Source: Acanthamoeba castellanii str. Neff (Eukaryota > Discosea > Longamoebia > Acanthamoebidae). Taken from it: a stretch of 64,000 bases of DNA. The stretch's first letter is position 1. Each line of letters starts with the position of its first letter. This document shows positions 23,464 through 34,598 of the stretch, in pieces. The notes beneath the pieces were generated by a model. That model saw only the letters and a list, made by a program, of their open reading frames with translations, had not been told where the DNA came from and made no database searches. The stretch spans positions 336,768-400,767 of the forward strand of contig NW_004457584.1 in the NCBI RefSeq assembly GCF_000313135.1, written 5' to 3'. Made by a program: the position numbers and the translations under genes.

Positions 23464-24604
23464 TCAGCACTTCTTCCAGATCTGGTAGGAGGCGAGACCG
23501 GCCTCCACCACACCCGCGAGTCCCACCACGCCCGCGCTCTTGATGGGGTTGATCTCCACCAGTGACGTCGAGATCTGCAGGTTGGCCACCTCCCTGATCA
23601 TCGCGTACTCCAGTTCCCGCTGCTCCTTCTTCAGCTGCGCCAGCTCGGTCTAACACACACGACACACACACACACACACACGACACACACACACACACAC
23701 ACACGACACACACACACGACACACACACGTGTGAGAAAACGAGAGCTCCGCTCCGCGTGCGGCCAAGGTGGTCTGGTAGTCTACCTGGCTGCTGCTGGCG
23801 AGGGCCTTCTGTTGGCGCCTGCTGTTCTCACGGTACTTGACGACGTCGAGGACGAGGGCGAACAGAAGGCCCACGGTCCACGCCCAGAAGGAGAGCTTGC
23901 CCCACTTCTTCTCGTCGCCTGCACAGACGCGCCCACACCCCCGCCCAACCAATCACAGTCCACAGTGAGTAGGCTCCAGGTTGGCCTCCAGCAATCGACA
24001 CCCGGTGTGTGGTGTGCGTGTGTGCCGAGAAGGAGAGAGAGAGATACCGGAGACGATGTTGAACTTCATGGCCCACGACAGGTTGTTGAAGAAGAAGTAG
24101 CCGGCCATGCCCAGCGTCTTCAGGAGGTTCGCCACAAGCAGCATCGGCCTCGCTTCCCTGCAAAGTGCAAAGAAGAAAGAGGTGCATCACAGTAGTGATG
24201 GCGGTGAGGGCACTATCAACCTGGTGCATGTCGTCCACCACAGGCAGGCACGCGTACCGAATGGTGCCGAGCTTCTCTATTTCGCTCAGGAACTTGAACA
24301 GCCGCAGCAACCTGACGTGAGGAGACAATGGTCAGAGGTGGCGCAGATGGAACAGAATCGGATGTTTTTTGCGTGTACGTAAAAACAAAACGCAATCTAA
24401 TTTGTGGATAAAGAGATGAGTGTTATACTTGCGGCCATCCGACATGACTGAGTCGATGTTGCTCCAATATTTCGCCCACTGGGCGTTGTTGGCCGTGTTG
24501 AGGCAGAACCAGGAGAGGAATCGTGCTCCGTAGTGGAAGAATTTGTAGAGCTTGTCCCGTCCATCCGTCGCCGCCAAAAACTTGCATGACTTGCTTAACG
24601 ACAT
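23464..24604 (-). CDS. PEX11: PEX11 peroxisome elongation/division protein
   Basis: Start ATG 24604; stop TGA at 23466-23464. Exons read MSLSKSCKFLAATDGRDKLY, KFFHYGARFLSWFCLNTANN, LLRLFKFLSEIEKLGTIRY, MLLVANLLKTLGMAGYFFFN, KKWGKLSFWAWTVGLLFALV, a Lys/Glu-rich helix (AQLKKEQRELEYAMIREV) and INPIKSAGVVGLAGVVEAGL near the C-terminus. PEX11 inserts an amphipathic helix into the peroxisomal membrane and drives elongation before division. The first exon's LxKxxKFLxxTDGRDKLxKF is the family hallmark. One intron holds a long CA/CGA microsatellite at 23646-23728. Confidence 0.9.
23646..23728. repeat. CA/CGA-type microsatellite in a PEX11 intron
   Basis: An irregular run of (CA)n interrupted by CGACACA units, filling most of the last intron of the PEX11 gene. 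Confidence 0.8.
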
Positions 24605-25407
24605 GGCAATCTAGCAATACGTTGAACAGTCTCTCTTCCCCTCTCCTTACTCTTGAACGTTCAACCTCGCAGAAACGCTCTCTGTTGAGCGGAGGTTGCG
24701 TTTGAGTCCCCCCCTGGGAACTGTGGTGTTCATTTTCCCACCCCTTTTCCTTGTCTATTTTCTCCAATACAATCTGGGGGGTAGCGGGAAGGAGGACGCC
24801 CAAGCGAGAGCTCTCGCGCACACTACCCGTTGCTTCACCAAAAGCTGCAAAAGAGGGCCAAAGACCGAAGCAGCCACGCGGCCGGAGGCGTGATCGCTTC
24901 AAGCCTGTTGGGTACTTGCGCCTTGCCGCGCCCGGACAGCCTCTGCAAGGCCAACTGGCGGAAATTTGGAGGCAATTAAGGATGTCAGCTTGCGTGGACC
25001 AATGGGATAGCCGCAACTGGGGAGATGCGGGAGAGGTCGTACGGAGTAGGCGTGCGAGGAAGGGAAAATCGGAGGCACATCGCAGCCCTGCTCGCGGGAG
25101 GTGAGCCCTCCGACTCCCATCTGTCGTCACCGTCACTCACACGCTCGTGGCGCCCTTCTACCTCGGGTCCGTTGTCCTTCGAACCGAAGCCGGATCCCTC
25201 CGCCGCACTTGTCGCACTTGTTTGTCTCGAGACGCCTCTTGTTCGCCACGCTTGCACCATCCCTCCTTCTCTCGCTTTCTTCTCCCCCTCTTGTTGTTGG
25301 GTGATCAAGGGAAGAGAGAGAAAGACCAAAAAGCGAAGAAGGACTGCTGGCACCACTACGACTCTGGAGGCCGAGCACGAAACCATCCCATCCCATCCCA
25401 CCCCATC
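24605..25407. promoter_or_regulatory. Divergent intergenic region
   Basis: About 800 bases between the PEX11 start (minus) and the 25408 gene start (plus), so it must hold both promoters. A CCAAT box is visible in ggaccaatgggat near 25000. The start-proximal 100 bases are T/C-rich, then end in repeated catcccatcccacccc just before the ATG. No extra gene is seen; short open frames here have no protein-like features. Confidence 0.4.
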
Positions 25408-27063
25408 ATGGCACAGCACGTGAAGCTCGAGGAAGAGGGCGTGGTGTACCACCACCACCAGCAGCAGCCCAAGCAGCCGCCGCAGTACACGGGACGACGC
25501 AACAGCGCGCTGGCGGTGGCGCGGCGTGCTTCGATGGCCGACGTGCTGGCCAACAACGCCCGACGGTCGGGCTCGCTGGGCGACGTGCTCCTCAACGCGT
25601 CCAACTCGGCCGCCTCGTCGCTGCAGCTCTACCTCCACTCCCTCATCCAGCGCAACCCTTCGTCTTCGTCTTCGTCCTCGTCTGACTCGCACGAGCTCAC
25701 TGACCACTCTGACGAGCACGTGGCGTCCTCCACGTCGACTAAGAAAAGCAGCAAGAGAAAGAGGAAGGAGGCCAAGGAGGCCAAGCGCGCACGCAAGAGC
25801 AAGGCCTCCTCATCTTCTCCAGATGGCGACCCCGCATCTTCATCCTCATCCTCATCCTCATCGAAGAAAAAGCGCAGGGGGTCCATGCCCGCCTCCGCCA
25901 TGCCGCACCTTGGAAACTCGGGTTCAGGTGTAGCGGTGGCAAGTCGCAGCAGCTCGGCATCAATCGGTAGCGAGTCGATGTGCGAGGGCCTTCTACTCGA
26001 CGGCTCGCCAGCTGCCCCACCTTCGGTGCTCTCCCCTTCCTCCTACCCCTCGGCCTCTTCGTCTCCCTCTACGACTGCCCAGCCGCACCTGCCGCCTTCA
26101 CATCTCCACAATGCCAACCCCAATCCTCATCTTCAGCACGGCCACCACAATCTGCCTCACCAGCAGCCGCCAGTCTCGGGCGTGTTCACGAGCTTCGACG
26201 AGTGCTTCGACGCCGACCTCGCCATCCTCTCCACCCTCTCCGCCGACGAGGTGGAGCTCTCCCCGACGCCCCTCTCCTCGTCGTCGCCGCTGCCCCCGAC
26301 CCCGATCGGCGCCCAGACCGCTTCCGTGCCCGCCGCGGCCCAGCCCTACCGACCAGCCGCCCTCCTCGACCACCCACAGCAGCAGCAGCAGCAACTGGTG
26401 TACCCGCAGCATCAGCAGCAACAGCATCAGCACGTCATGATGGGTCCGCCTGTCCAGCCCGCCTTGCAAGCGCAGGTGCAGATGCACGTGCAGCAGGCGG
26501 CCTCCTTCTCCCACGGCTATCCCCAGCAGCACCATAATCAGCCCTACCACCACCACCAGCAGCAGCCCTATCACCATCATCAGCTGTACCAGCAGCACCC
26601 GCCGCCGTATGGCCACCATCAGCAGCAGGCGTACCCGTCGCCCCAGCCGTCGCCGTCGCTGCCGGAGGACTGGTCGGGCCTCTCGCCGCTGTTCCCGTCG
26701 CAGCAGGAGGCCTCCGCCTCCTCCTCCCCGTGGCAGCCCCGATCGCCCGCCCTCTCCATGCACGAGCAGGTGGAGCGCCTCCTGTGCCCGTCCTTCCCCG
26801 CCTCCCCGTTCAGCGCCCAGCCCCCGGCCTCGCCCGCTTCGACCCACCACCAGCAGCCGCAGCAGCAGCACGCGTTCCTGCGACCACCCGATGTCGTCCC
26901 GCGCACGTCGCACCCCAGCGTGCCGAGCCCCTCCGCCTCAACAGCGACCGATGACGGGATGCTGATGATCCCGGCGGCCAGCCCCATGTCCAGCTTCTTC
27001 GACTGGGCCGACGAGCTCCTGGCCTTCGACCCCAGCAAGGGCCCCACCACCCCCACCATGTAA
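25408..27063 (+). CDS. Low-complexity Ser/Gln/His/Pro-rich protein, putative transcription regulator
   Basis: Single-exon gene of 551 residues from the ATG in ccatcATGgcacag to TAA. It begins MAQHVKLEEEGVVYHHHQQQ, then a more ordered N-terminal stretch (RRNSALAVARRASMADVLAN, GSLGDVLLNAS). Poly-Ser tracts flank a basic cluster (KKSSKRKRKEAKEAKRARKS), a likely nuclear localisation signal. The rest is Gln/His/Pro-rich (for example QQQQQLVYPQHQQQQHQH). The C-terminus, SSFFDWADELLAFDP, is an acidic/aromatic patch typical of transactivation motifs. No DNA-binding domain is recognised. The frame is open 87 codons upstream, but the first sensible ATG is chosen. Confidence 0.7.
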   Translation: MAQHVKLEEEGVVYHHHQQQPKQPPQYTGRRNSALAVARRASMADVLANNARRSGSLGDVLLNASNSAASSLQLYLHSLIQRNPSSSSSSSSDSHELTDHSDEHVASSTSTKKSSKRKRKEAKEAKRARKSKASSSSPDGDPASSSSSSSSSKKKRRGSMPASAMPHLGNSGSGVAVASRSSSASIGSESMCEGLLLDGSPAAPPSVLSPSSYPSASSSPSTTAQPHLPPSHLHNANPNPHLQHGHHNLPHQQPPVSGVFTSFDECFDADLAILSTLSADEVELSPTPLSSSSPLPPTPIGAQTASVPAAAQPYRPAALLDHPQQQQQQLVYPQHQQQQHQHVMMGPPVQPALQAQVQMHVQQAASFSHGYPQQHHNQPYHHHQQQPYHHHQLYQQHPPPYGHHQQQAYPSPQPSPSLPEDWSGLSPLFPSQQEASASSSPWQPRSPALSMHEQVERLLCPSFPASPFSAQPPASPASTHHQQPQQQHAFLRPPDVVPRTSHPSVPSPSASTATDDGMLMIPAASPMSSFFDWADELLAFDPSKGPTTPTM

Positions 27064-27203
27064 TCTATCTTTTCAACTACCCTCACACACACCCACACAA
27101 ACCGTAAAAACATTCATTGCGATTAGGTCGATCCACATCTTGTCCCACATATGGTTGGCGCGTTTTATGTACACGTGGGGGCGTTGCCCGGAAACACAGG
27201 GGA

Positions 27204-30200
27204 TCACGAATTGCCAATGCCTGATTGGTGGGCGGAGATCCCTTCTCTAAGGGGGCTCGATGCCTTGTCCTCGTCTGCTTGATCATGGTGGTCCTGGTGG
27301 TCGGCGTCATCGGTGGTGGACAGCTTGAGGTACTCCTCCTCTCCGCTGTCGATCCAGAGGAGCGGCAGCCTCGCGGCGACAGCGTCGGCGTAGTTGGCGT
27401 GGGCTGCGACGGCCAGCCACGCGGAAAAGAGGGCGAACGAGACCAGGAGCACCATCGCCATCCGGCCCAGCATCAGATGGACGGACCCTCGCCTGGGCGG
27501 TGCGCCAACCAAGACCCGATATGTTAGCAAACGCTAATTCCTCGGTTTAGGTGAAGGTGAGCACACGTACAGCAGCTCGCCACACATCGCAGACTTGACC
27601 TGGTCGAACGGGGTCCTGGCAATGCTGCAGTTGGTCAACCTTCGCACCGACTCGAGTCGGCTCTCGCCGTCCACTAGAGCCGTCATCAGCTCCGTCGTGA
27701 TGTTCTGCGCAGGCAAAAGGTCATCTTTCACACATCCTCACGTTGGAGACTCTGCACCACTAGTGGCGGCGGTGGTGAACCTTGGCCGAGGGCACGACGA
27801 GCGTGTAGTTCATCCCATGATTGAGCTCGGTGGTGGCCTTGTGCAGCTCTTGGCTGGCGTAGTCGAGAGAAGGGACGAGCAGGTTTTCGCCCTTGCACTG
27901 GAGGTAGTAGTGGACGGTGCTCTCCAGGGGCAAGGACGCATGCTCGCGGAGGAGGGACACGACAGAGTCCTCGGGCGCCGCGCACCAGTCGGCAATCGCC
28001 ACGGACGCCGGCAGGTAGAGTCCCATCTCGAGGCTGCACCACAGGGCGGCCACCAACAACAAGACGATGACCCTGCGTGTGCGGAGAACCTTCAAGGTCA
28101 ATCGAGAGTGAAGCTCCAGAAATATGGGCCACTCCGTCCTACGTACAGCCAGAGAACACGCGGAAAGATGAAGGTGGCGCTCCCCAGGAGAAAGGCCATC
28201 AGGAGGAGCACGTAGGTTGAGTGAGCGTAGAACCACCTGCAGACCAGTTGTCCCGGTGAGTGAGTGAGTGAGCGATGAGCCACTTGGCGTGTGCCAAGCG
28301 GGTTGAAAGGGAGCCGTGGGTACCAGAGGTCGGAGTGGCTGTCCATGAATTGGCGAATCTGGCTGAACTGAACGGAGTACCGTGCCCAGTGGGCAGTAAC
28401 GTTGCCCAGGCCATCCCTGAGTTTGGTGTGGAGCTGGTGCCACCGGACGAGGAGAGAGTTGACGTCGGCACTCTTGACATGGGCCATCTTGCGCTGATAG
28501 GCTCCAAACTGTTTGTCGACAAGGTTCTCCTTCATTCGGTCGATGGCAGCTCGGTCCGCGAGGAATGCAATGCCGCTCTTGAGCTTCCTCGCTTCGACCA
28601 ACCCCCTCGGGGTGAGCTTCTGGTCCAGGACCTGCAATAGGTCGCGTAGGGCGTTCGCCACCTCCGGAGTGGAGTAATCCGACGAGGAGAGCGCCTGGAT
28701 GAGGGCATCTACAGGCCCGATGGCCTCGAGCGCTTCATCCGCTCGCAGGTACTTCTAAACGTGATCGAGATAGCCGTCAGACGTGCTCCAGTGCGAGATT
28801 GGGCTCCAACGGGATGTACCTGGTCGATGATTTGGGCTTGGTGCACAACGCCAGAGGGGTAGTGGCTTCGTTCGGCCACGACGGCGTTCACGAGCTGACG
28901 CAGCTTGGCCAAGATGATCGGCTGTACTTCCCTTTCCTTGGAGTCGAGCCAGTGCAAGAGGTCCCTGTCGAACCTTGCATCTGGAGTGGAAGCGTTAGCT
29001 GACTGAGACCACTGCACGACCAATCACCTGGAAAAATAGCTTACCGGAGAGGAGAGCGGACTCGAGGCTCATGAAGAAGAACAGTCCGAACTGCAGCCCG
29101 CCGATGGCCTGCACGTTGATCACCCCTTGTAGAGCAGAGATCTCCTGATTTAACTGTAGGCAAGGAAGAGGAACGGAAAAGTGAGTTTCACCTGCACTGA
29201 TGTGGAGAGAGACCTTTGGGCGGAGCTAAACGCACTGAAGTGAGTGGAGCTTGAATCGGGGAGAGCAGAAGGGTGTCCAGTGAATGCAGCTGATTGCGAA
29301 GGCTGGGGAAGAGTTGAGGCATGTCCCGAATCACGCTCCTGCCGGTCAGACGCCCCAGTTGCCGATCGAGCTCTACGTGTGCGAGCGAAGGGTGTGAGAA
29401 GGGGCTGATGCCACTCGGGTCGGGGAGAATAGAGGGGCGGTGCACCTCGAGCATGGGGGTAGCGGCGGAGGACGTCGAGCAACTGGTCTACACTGCGGTG
29501 CAGGGCATCGACCTGGGGCTCGAGGGAGAGTGCAAGGTCGCGCAGGAAGAGCACCCGGGGGTAGGCTGCTTCACTGTCCGCCAGCAGAGCCTGGGCGGTG
29601 TCCAGCGCGTGGCCCACCTCCTCTGCACCCGAGCAAACCGCGCCCAACACAGAGATGAGATGTGTTGGGGCAGTGGGGGAAGCAGCAAGACCACGTACTG
29701 CTCAGGTTGTGGAGGGGTTGAAAGGAGTGGCCGATGTCATGGCCCAACCGGACGGAGGCAGTAGCAAGATTAACCCCTACGAACCTGGGGTCGGGACATC
29801 CTGATGAGTTGAGCTCTCTGGGCATGAGATGAAGAAGAGAAGAGTGGAACGTACAAGGCGACTCCCGTGAAGGCCAACATAGCGGTGGCAGCAACCCACA
29901 AGCACGTCCGCCACTGGCGATGCGGCCTCTTGGTGCTTCTGGGCTTCCTTCTGTTTCTATCGGCCGCTACGCGCAGCAGGCCCGCCGCTACGCACGAGAA
30001 GCACCCGCCGCAGCTAAGCACCAGCAAACACCCGGCGATTGCAGCGATGGTCAGCAGGAGCAGGGCCTGCACCCAGCAACTGATGGTAAGCGATGGCATG
30101 ACCATTACCACGAAGCACCAAATGCGTTACCTGTTGGTAGTCGGGGTGGGTGGGTCGGAAGTCGGGCGGTACGGGCTCGAGGTCCGCCGAGTAGCGCGGC

Positions 30201-30400
30201 ACCGCTTCACGAAGGGAGGAGGCGAGCGTGAAGCTCCATTGATGGGAAGATGGTGGAGCAGCACCCGTCCCAGCTGTTGTGTAGCCTGTCGAGTGCTGTT
30301 GTTAGGCTTGTGGAGAGTAGCATCTGATAGGGGCATCGCCGGTACCGAGTAGCGCCACTACACAGGCCAGGGCTAGCCAGGACCCTGCTGACGCCGACAT
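27204..30400 (-). CDS. Prominin-like pentaspan membrane protein
   Basis: At least nine minus-strand exons. The probable start is ATG 30400 (MSASAGSWLALACVVALL, a signal-peptide-like stretch); the splice after it could not be fixed in phase. The order is: luminal segment ending EPVPPDFRPTHPDYQQ; TM1 ALLLLTIAAIAGCLLVLSC followed by CGGCFSC; TM2 WVAATAMLAFTGVALYVPLF; a large loop of helices (EVGHALDTAQALLADSEAAY, LLQVLDQKLTPRGLVEARKL); TM3 STYVLLLMAFLLGSATFIF; TM4 RVIVLLLVAALWCSLEMGLY; a second loop with Cys (IADWCAAPE, LQCKGENLL, LTNCSIARTPF); TM5 MAMVLLVSFALFSAWLAVAA; and an acidic tail ending HQSGIGNS. Two big loops between TM2/3 and TM4/5 plus a Cys-rich patch after TM1 is prominin topology; tweety-type is the alternative. 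Homology is inferred from topology, not from motif identity. Confidence 0.6.
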
Positions 30401-30916
30401 TGCTGCTGCCCCTTCTTGGATAGTGCAAGCACGACGCTAGTGTCGATAGTGAAGAGGGTTGCTCTCTTTATCTTTCACCTTTCGTGTTGGAAGCTGTATG
30501 TGGGCACTAGCGTCCGCCTACAACAAACGCTTCACGGTGGCCAGTCAAGATTCGCCTTTCTTCAAGAAAGGAAAGTTGTAGAAGGGGGGGGGGCACGGTG
30601 AGAGGTGAGTGGTGCCCCCGTCCCTTGGCGACAGCCGCACGAAAACTCGGTGACCACCTCCCCCGTACCGGCACGTTACCCTGTGCTCACCGGCCATGTT
30701 CGCCAACTTGTTCGTGAGTGGTCTCCAACAACACAGGCCACCGCGAACACAAGCAACCAGGAACTTGTACGTTGATGCGTGGACATTCCGCGTGGATCGT
30801 GAGCGTAAGGTGTAATAAAATGAATATATATCTTTACAATTCGCGTCCTGGCCTGACCCTCTTCGTTCTTCGTTCTTCGTTCTTCTCCTCGTGGGGGGAC
30901 CTGAGCCCACGTGGGG
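30401..30916. other. Intergenic region without a recognised gene
   Basis: About 500 bases upstream of the prominin-like gene and downstream of the coiled-coil gene. It contains a G9 run near 30586, an AT patch (aatgaatatatatcttta) near 30820 and a short tandem repeat of cgttctt near 30866-30885. It should hold the prominin-like promoter and the 3' end of the 30917 gene. No coding signal is seen. Confidence 0.4.
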
Positions 30917-32518
30917 CTAAGACGACGGACCCAGGCGACCGCTGCGGGTGAGGAGGGAGGACGGGGTGGTGGGTGCCGACGAGGCCCGCTTGCGCCGCTG
31001 GAGCTTCTTCTCGGCCCGGCGGATGCGGGCCTCGAGCTTCCGGAGCTTGGCTCGCTCCCGCTCGATGGCCTCCTCGACCCGCCGCAGCTGCTCCTCGCGG
31101 ACCACCCGCCGCACCTCCTCCTCCTGCCCGGCAAAGTCCTCCGCCTCCGCCCCGTGGCCTTCGGCGTAGCCCGCGCAGAAGTCTTCAGCGCCGCCTTCGC
31201 CCGTCTGGCCCTTCTTGATGTTCTCCGCCATCTTCAACAGCTGACTCAGCACCGCGTCATTGCCACCCATCTGCACACGACTCGACACGACACGCGCACG
31301 CACACCAATCATCATCATCAGCATCAGTATCATTGGCGTCGGCGTCGAGCAGGCGAAGAAAATACGGACCTCGCCGGAGTGGAAGGTGCGCCGCTCCCAT
31401 CGGCCGACCTGCACGCGGGCCGGGCTGGAGGCCAGCCGCTTGCGGCCGGCCGTGAGCGGACCCGACTCGACCTCGTCGGAGACAGCCCGGTCCATGTTGG
31501 TGGCGCGGTGCGGAAACGAGCCCAGCAGCAGCGGGTTCACCCCGCGCCGGGCCGACAGCGGCAGCCGCAGGCTCCCGTGCTCCGTGGGCGGCGGCGATGA
31601 CGGGCCGGCAGTGGCAGTGGCGGCGGTGGTCGAGTGCACGTCCTCGCGGGACCCGAGCCGCATGCTCATCCGCACGCGGTGCCCCAGTCCGCGCTTCTCC
31701 CCGGCGGCGCCGGACGACGCCTTCTTGGCCTTGTCGCTACTGCCGCTGCTGCTACTGCCGATGATGATGGTGCTGCCTGCTCCCTCGGCGCCGCCGTCTT
31801 CGCATTCGCTGCCGCTGCTGCACGCGCTCTCGGTCCCGACGTCGGTGCTCTCCCGCCGCACGATCCGGCTCCTCCTCTTCTCCTTCTTCTCCTTCTTGGC
31901 CTCCTTCTTGCTCTCCCTCTTGGCGCTCTTTTTCTCTTTCTTTTCCTTTTTCTCTTTCTCTTTCTCTTTCTTTGTCGCGTCCGATGTAGAGCTGCTCGTA
32001 CTGGTGCTGCTGCAGGCGTCGTGTAGCAGGTCGGCATGGGTGCGTCCCTTCGAGAGCCGTGGCGTACGCGACGTGCCCGCCTTCTTCTCCTTTTCCTTCT
32101 TGCTCTCCTTCGTTTCGTTTGGTCGCGCATCGATTCCGCCGTCGTCGATGCCGAGTAGACGGTACCGCTTCTGAAACTCCTCCCACTCCTCGGCACCCCC
32201 GCCCCCCGCCGGGCTGCTCGCGAGGAGGGCGGCCCCGGGCGAGGGCGCGCCGGGCGAGGAGCCCATCACCACCGCACACGACGCCGCCCGCTTGTGCTTG
32301 CGCGCTCCGAACAGGGAAAACTTGCCACGTGACGCGGTCTCGGCCGACGGAGCTAAGAGAGATGACGGAGGGGAGGCGGAAGTAGATGATGATGATGAAG
32401 TCGATGTGGAGGGCGGCATCTTGAGCTTTATGAGATCCACGTTATCGCTCCGTTTTCTCGTTGCGATTGATGAGGAGGGCGACGAGGGGGTCCGCCCCTG
32501 GTAGATTGCCTCCGTCAT
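30917..32518 (-). CDS. Ser-rich, KEKK-rich protein with C-terminal coiled coil
   Basis: ATG 32518 (MTEAIYQGRTPSSPSSSIAT) to stop 30917. Exon 1 (32518-31370) and exon 2 (31270-30917) give 500 residues if the 99-base intron (gtccgt...gtgcag) is removed. The intron is a multiple of three with no stop, so a retained form of 533 residues is also possible. Features are a Ser-rich N-terminus, a highly charged block (KKEKEKEKKEKKEKKSAKRE), a Ser/Asp/Glu patch, basic and Ser/Pro linkers (LRLPLSARRGVNPLLLGSFP), and a C-terminal helix EEEVRRVVREEQLRRVEEAI continuing ERERAKLRKLEARIRRAEKK, a clear coiled coil. No known family is recognised. Confidence 0.7.
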   Translation of the reverse strand: MTEAIYQGRTPSSPSSSIATRKRSDNVDLIKLKMPPSTSTSSSSSTSASPPSSLLAPSAETASRGKFSLFGARKHKRAASCAVVMGSSPGAPSPGAALLASSPAGGGGAEEWEEFQKRYRLLGIDDGGIDARPNETKESKKEKEKKAGTSRTPRLSKGRTHADLLHDACSSTSTSSSTSDATKKEKEKEKKEKKEKKSAKRESKKEAKKEKKEKRRSRIVRRESTDVGTESACSSGSECEDGGAEGAGSTIIIGSSSSGSSDKAKKASSGAAGEKRGLGHRVRMSMRLGSREDVHSTTAATATAGPSSPPPTEHGSLRLPLSARRGVNPLLLGSFPHRATNMDRAVSDEVESGPLTAGRKRLASSPARVQVGRWERRTFHSGEVRIFFACSTPTPMILMLMMMIGVRARVVSSRVQMGGNDAVLSQLLKMAENIKKGQTGEGGAEDFCAGYAEGHGAEAEDFAGQEEEVRRVVREEQLRRVEEAIERERAKLRKLEARIRRAEKKLQRRKRASSAPTTPSSLLTRSGRLGPSS

Positions 32519-32556
32519 AGCCCCAACTCTTTTACCTGCTCTTATCCTCCCTCTCC

Positions 32557-32572
32557 AATATATATATATATG
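32557..32572 (-). promoter_or_regulatory. Candidate TATA box upstream of the coiled-coil gene
   Basis: An uninterrupted ATATATATATATA run lies 39-54 bases upstream of the ATG at 32518, plausible for a TATA element with a very short 5' leader. A second TATA-like run, aaatatatatt, lies at about 32592. Confidence 0.4.
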
Positions 32573-32806
32573 CGTCCAAAATATATGGGCCAAATATATA
32601 TTGCCTCCCCTCTCCTTCAGTCGCCTCCTCTTCAATCCAAACTAACGGCGCTGTGTCCGTTGCTGCCCTCCCGCGGTTGTCTGCTCCCAATTAATTTACG
32701 CAAAATGGGATCGCGTTCGTTCTGCACAGAGCAACTGACAAAGAAAAGGAAGGAAAAGAAGAGAGCAAAAGATAAAAGCAAAAGATAATCAAGAGGCGAC
32801 AAGAAG

Positions 32807-34448
32807 ATGGGGAGCATTGGGGCGGTACTGGCGGAGAGCTCAGGCCTTGTGGTGGCCTTCGACACAACCGCGAGCAGCGGGTGCCCCATGGTGGCTCACC
32901 TCCTCGGCAAGTGGCGTCGGCATTCCCGCAGCCACACGTACCGCTACTCGCTTTTACATAATCCACAAAAACACTGGCGTTTTAATCGCTTCACGCATTC
33001 AATGGCGCGTGCACAGCGTTGTGTGCGTGCTGGCCTTCGACTGCCCGCCCGGCGGCTGGCTCGCACCTCCCGCCGTCGCGTTTGCAGGAGGCATCGAAAA
33101 GGAGGTGTGGGTGGACTGCTACTCCGACCCCCTGGGCTGGGACGACGACTGCGCGGCCGCCGCAACCAAGCACAAGGGGCCATCAACCTACCTCGCCAGG
33201 GATCCCGGTACTCCCCATTCCCGCTCGCCCTGCACGCACGCACGTCGGGCTTACATGCGTGCGCCTGCCTCTCAGACAGCATCACCGCCGCGGTGCGCCA
33301 GGCCAAGAAGGACGGTACGCCTCTGCTCGAGCCATGTTGTGTGTTGTGTGTTGTGTGTTGTGTGTGTGTGCTGACCTGCCTTGCGGGAGGTAGTGAATGA
33401 TAGTGACGCGTGGCTGGTGGTGATCGACTCGGTGTCGAGCATGCTGCTGCGCTTCGGCACGGCCCGCGCGTTCCAGCTGTTGGGCGAGCTGCGCGCCATC
33501 TTCGGTGTCGATAACCACCCGGCCGAACGCTCGAGCTCGAGCTCAGGCGCGAGCAGCACCATGCTCGCACGTACCTAACGGCCCCTCCTCTCTCCCGGCT
33601 CTGAATAGCGCTGACGCCGTACCATTCACGCACGCGCCGTACACACCGCACACGCACAGTGGCGCACGCGGACGTGCACGACGCATGGACTGTGGGCTGT
33701 CTGGAGCAGATGGCCACGACGGTCCTGCGATTCCAGCCGGTCGATCCGCCCGGCTCCGAGCAGCAGCGCGAGTGCGAGATCCTCAACAAGCGACCATCGG
33801 GCCGGATCACGCTCGAAGTAACACACACGACATACACACACACACACGATACCCAAAACGCACACACACCGCCACTGTTCGCCCGTCTTGCGCTGCTGAC
33901 CCAGATTTGTTTTATCCGCAGACCCAGCTGTTCACGGTCGATGAGGCGGGCGAGGTGAGCCTCACCAAGGTGGTCAAGGCCAAGAAGACGGCCACCACCA
34001 CCACCGCCACCACCGCCATCACCGGAGGGAGTCAGCAGCCAGTGACTACCGCTGCCGTAGCACAAACCGCCGCCGAAAAGGTACTCTTTGCCCCCCTCTC
34101 TCTCTCGTGCGCGCATGGTCATGGGCACTCACGTTACGCTTGATGACGCCCTAGTCGCCCATCGACCCGGCGGCCGGGCTCACATTTTCGCTGACGCGCA
34201 CGGAGCAGCAGGAGCAGGACCGCCAGGCCTTGATCCTGCCCCACGGTACATGTGGACCACGCCACAACACAACACACGCCGAGCTTTTCCTGGTCGACTT
34301 ACGCGCGTGTTGTTTTGTCTCTCCGCATGCTGTGCACACAGACCAGCGAGCTGCTGGCGCTGTGCAGATCAATCTCGACGACTTCGCTGACGACGACGAC
34401 GATGACGAAGGTGACGATGACGACCCCGACGGCGATCTCGACACTTGA
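32807..34448 (+). CDS. ELP5: Elongator complex subunit 5
   Basis: Multi-exon plus-strand gene. It starts MGSIGAVLAESSGLVVAFDT; later exons give VCVLAFDCPPGGWLA, EKEVWVDCYSDPLGWDDDC, SDAWLVVIDSVSSMLLRFG, AFQLLGELRAIFGVDN, HADVHDAWTVGCLEQMATTV and TQLFTVDEAGEVSLTKV. The last exons carry the ELP5 C-terminal signature: DPAAGLTFSLTRTEQQEQDR, QALILPH, then VQINLDDFADDDDDDEGDDD and PDGDLDT (family pattern: proline/acidic tail after a D-x-D-D stretch). ELP4-6 form a RecA-like hexameric ring that supports tRNA wobble-uridine modification by ELP3. ELP5 is poorly conserved, so the assignment leans on DCYSDPLGW and the acidic C-terminus. Introns are full of (CA)n and (GT)n text. Confidence 0.85.
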
Positions 34449-34598
34449 ACTCACCTTTTGGCCTCCCCTCTTTTTTTTTTGAACCGGTGTTGGGAAATGA
34501 AATGTTTACGCGGGAGCTCAAATTTTCGTTTCAACCTCTGACCGGACATACCGCAGGAGGCCAAGTTGCCAGTTCGCCAACTGAGCAGCACCACAACA

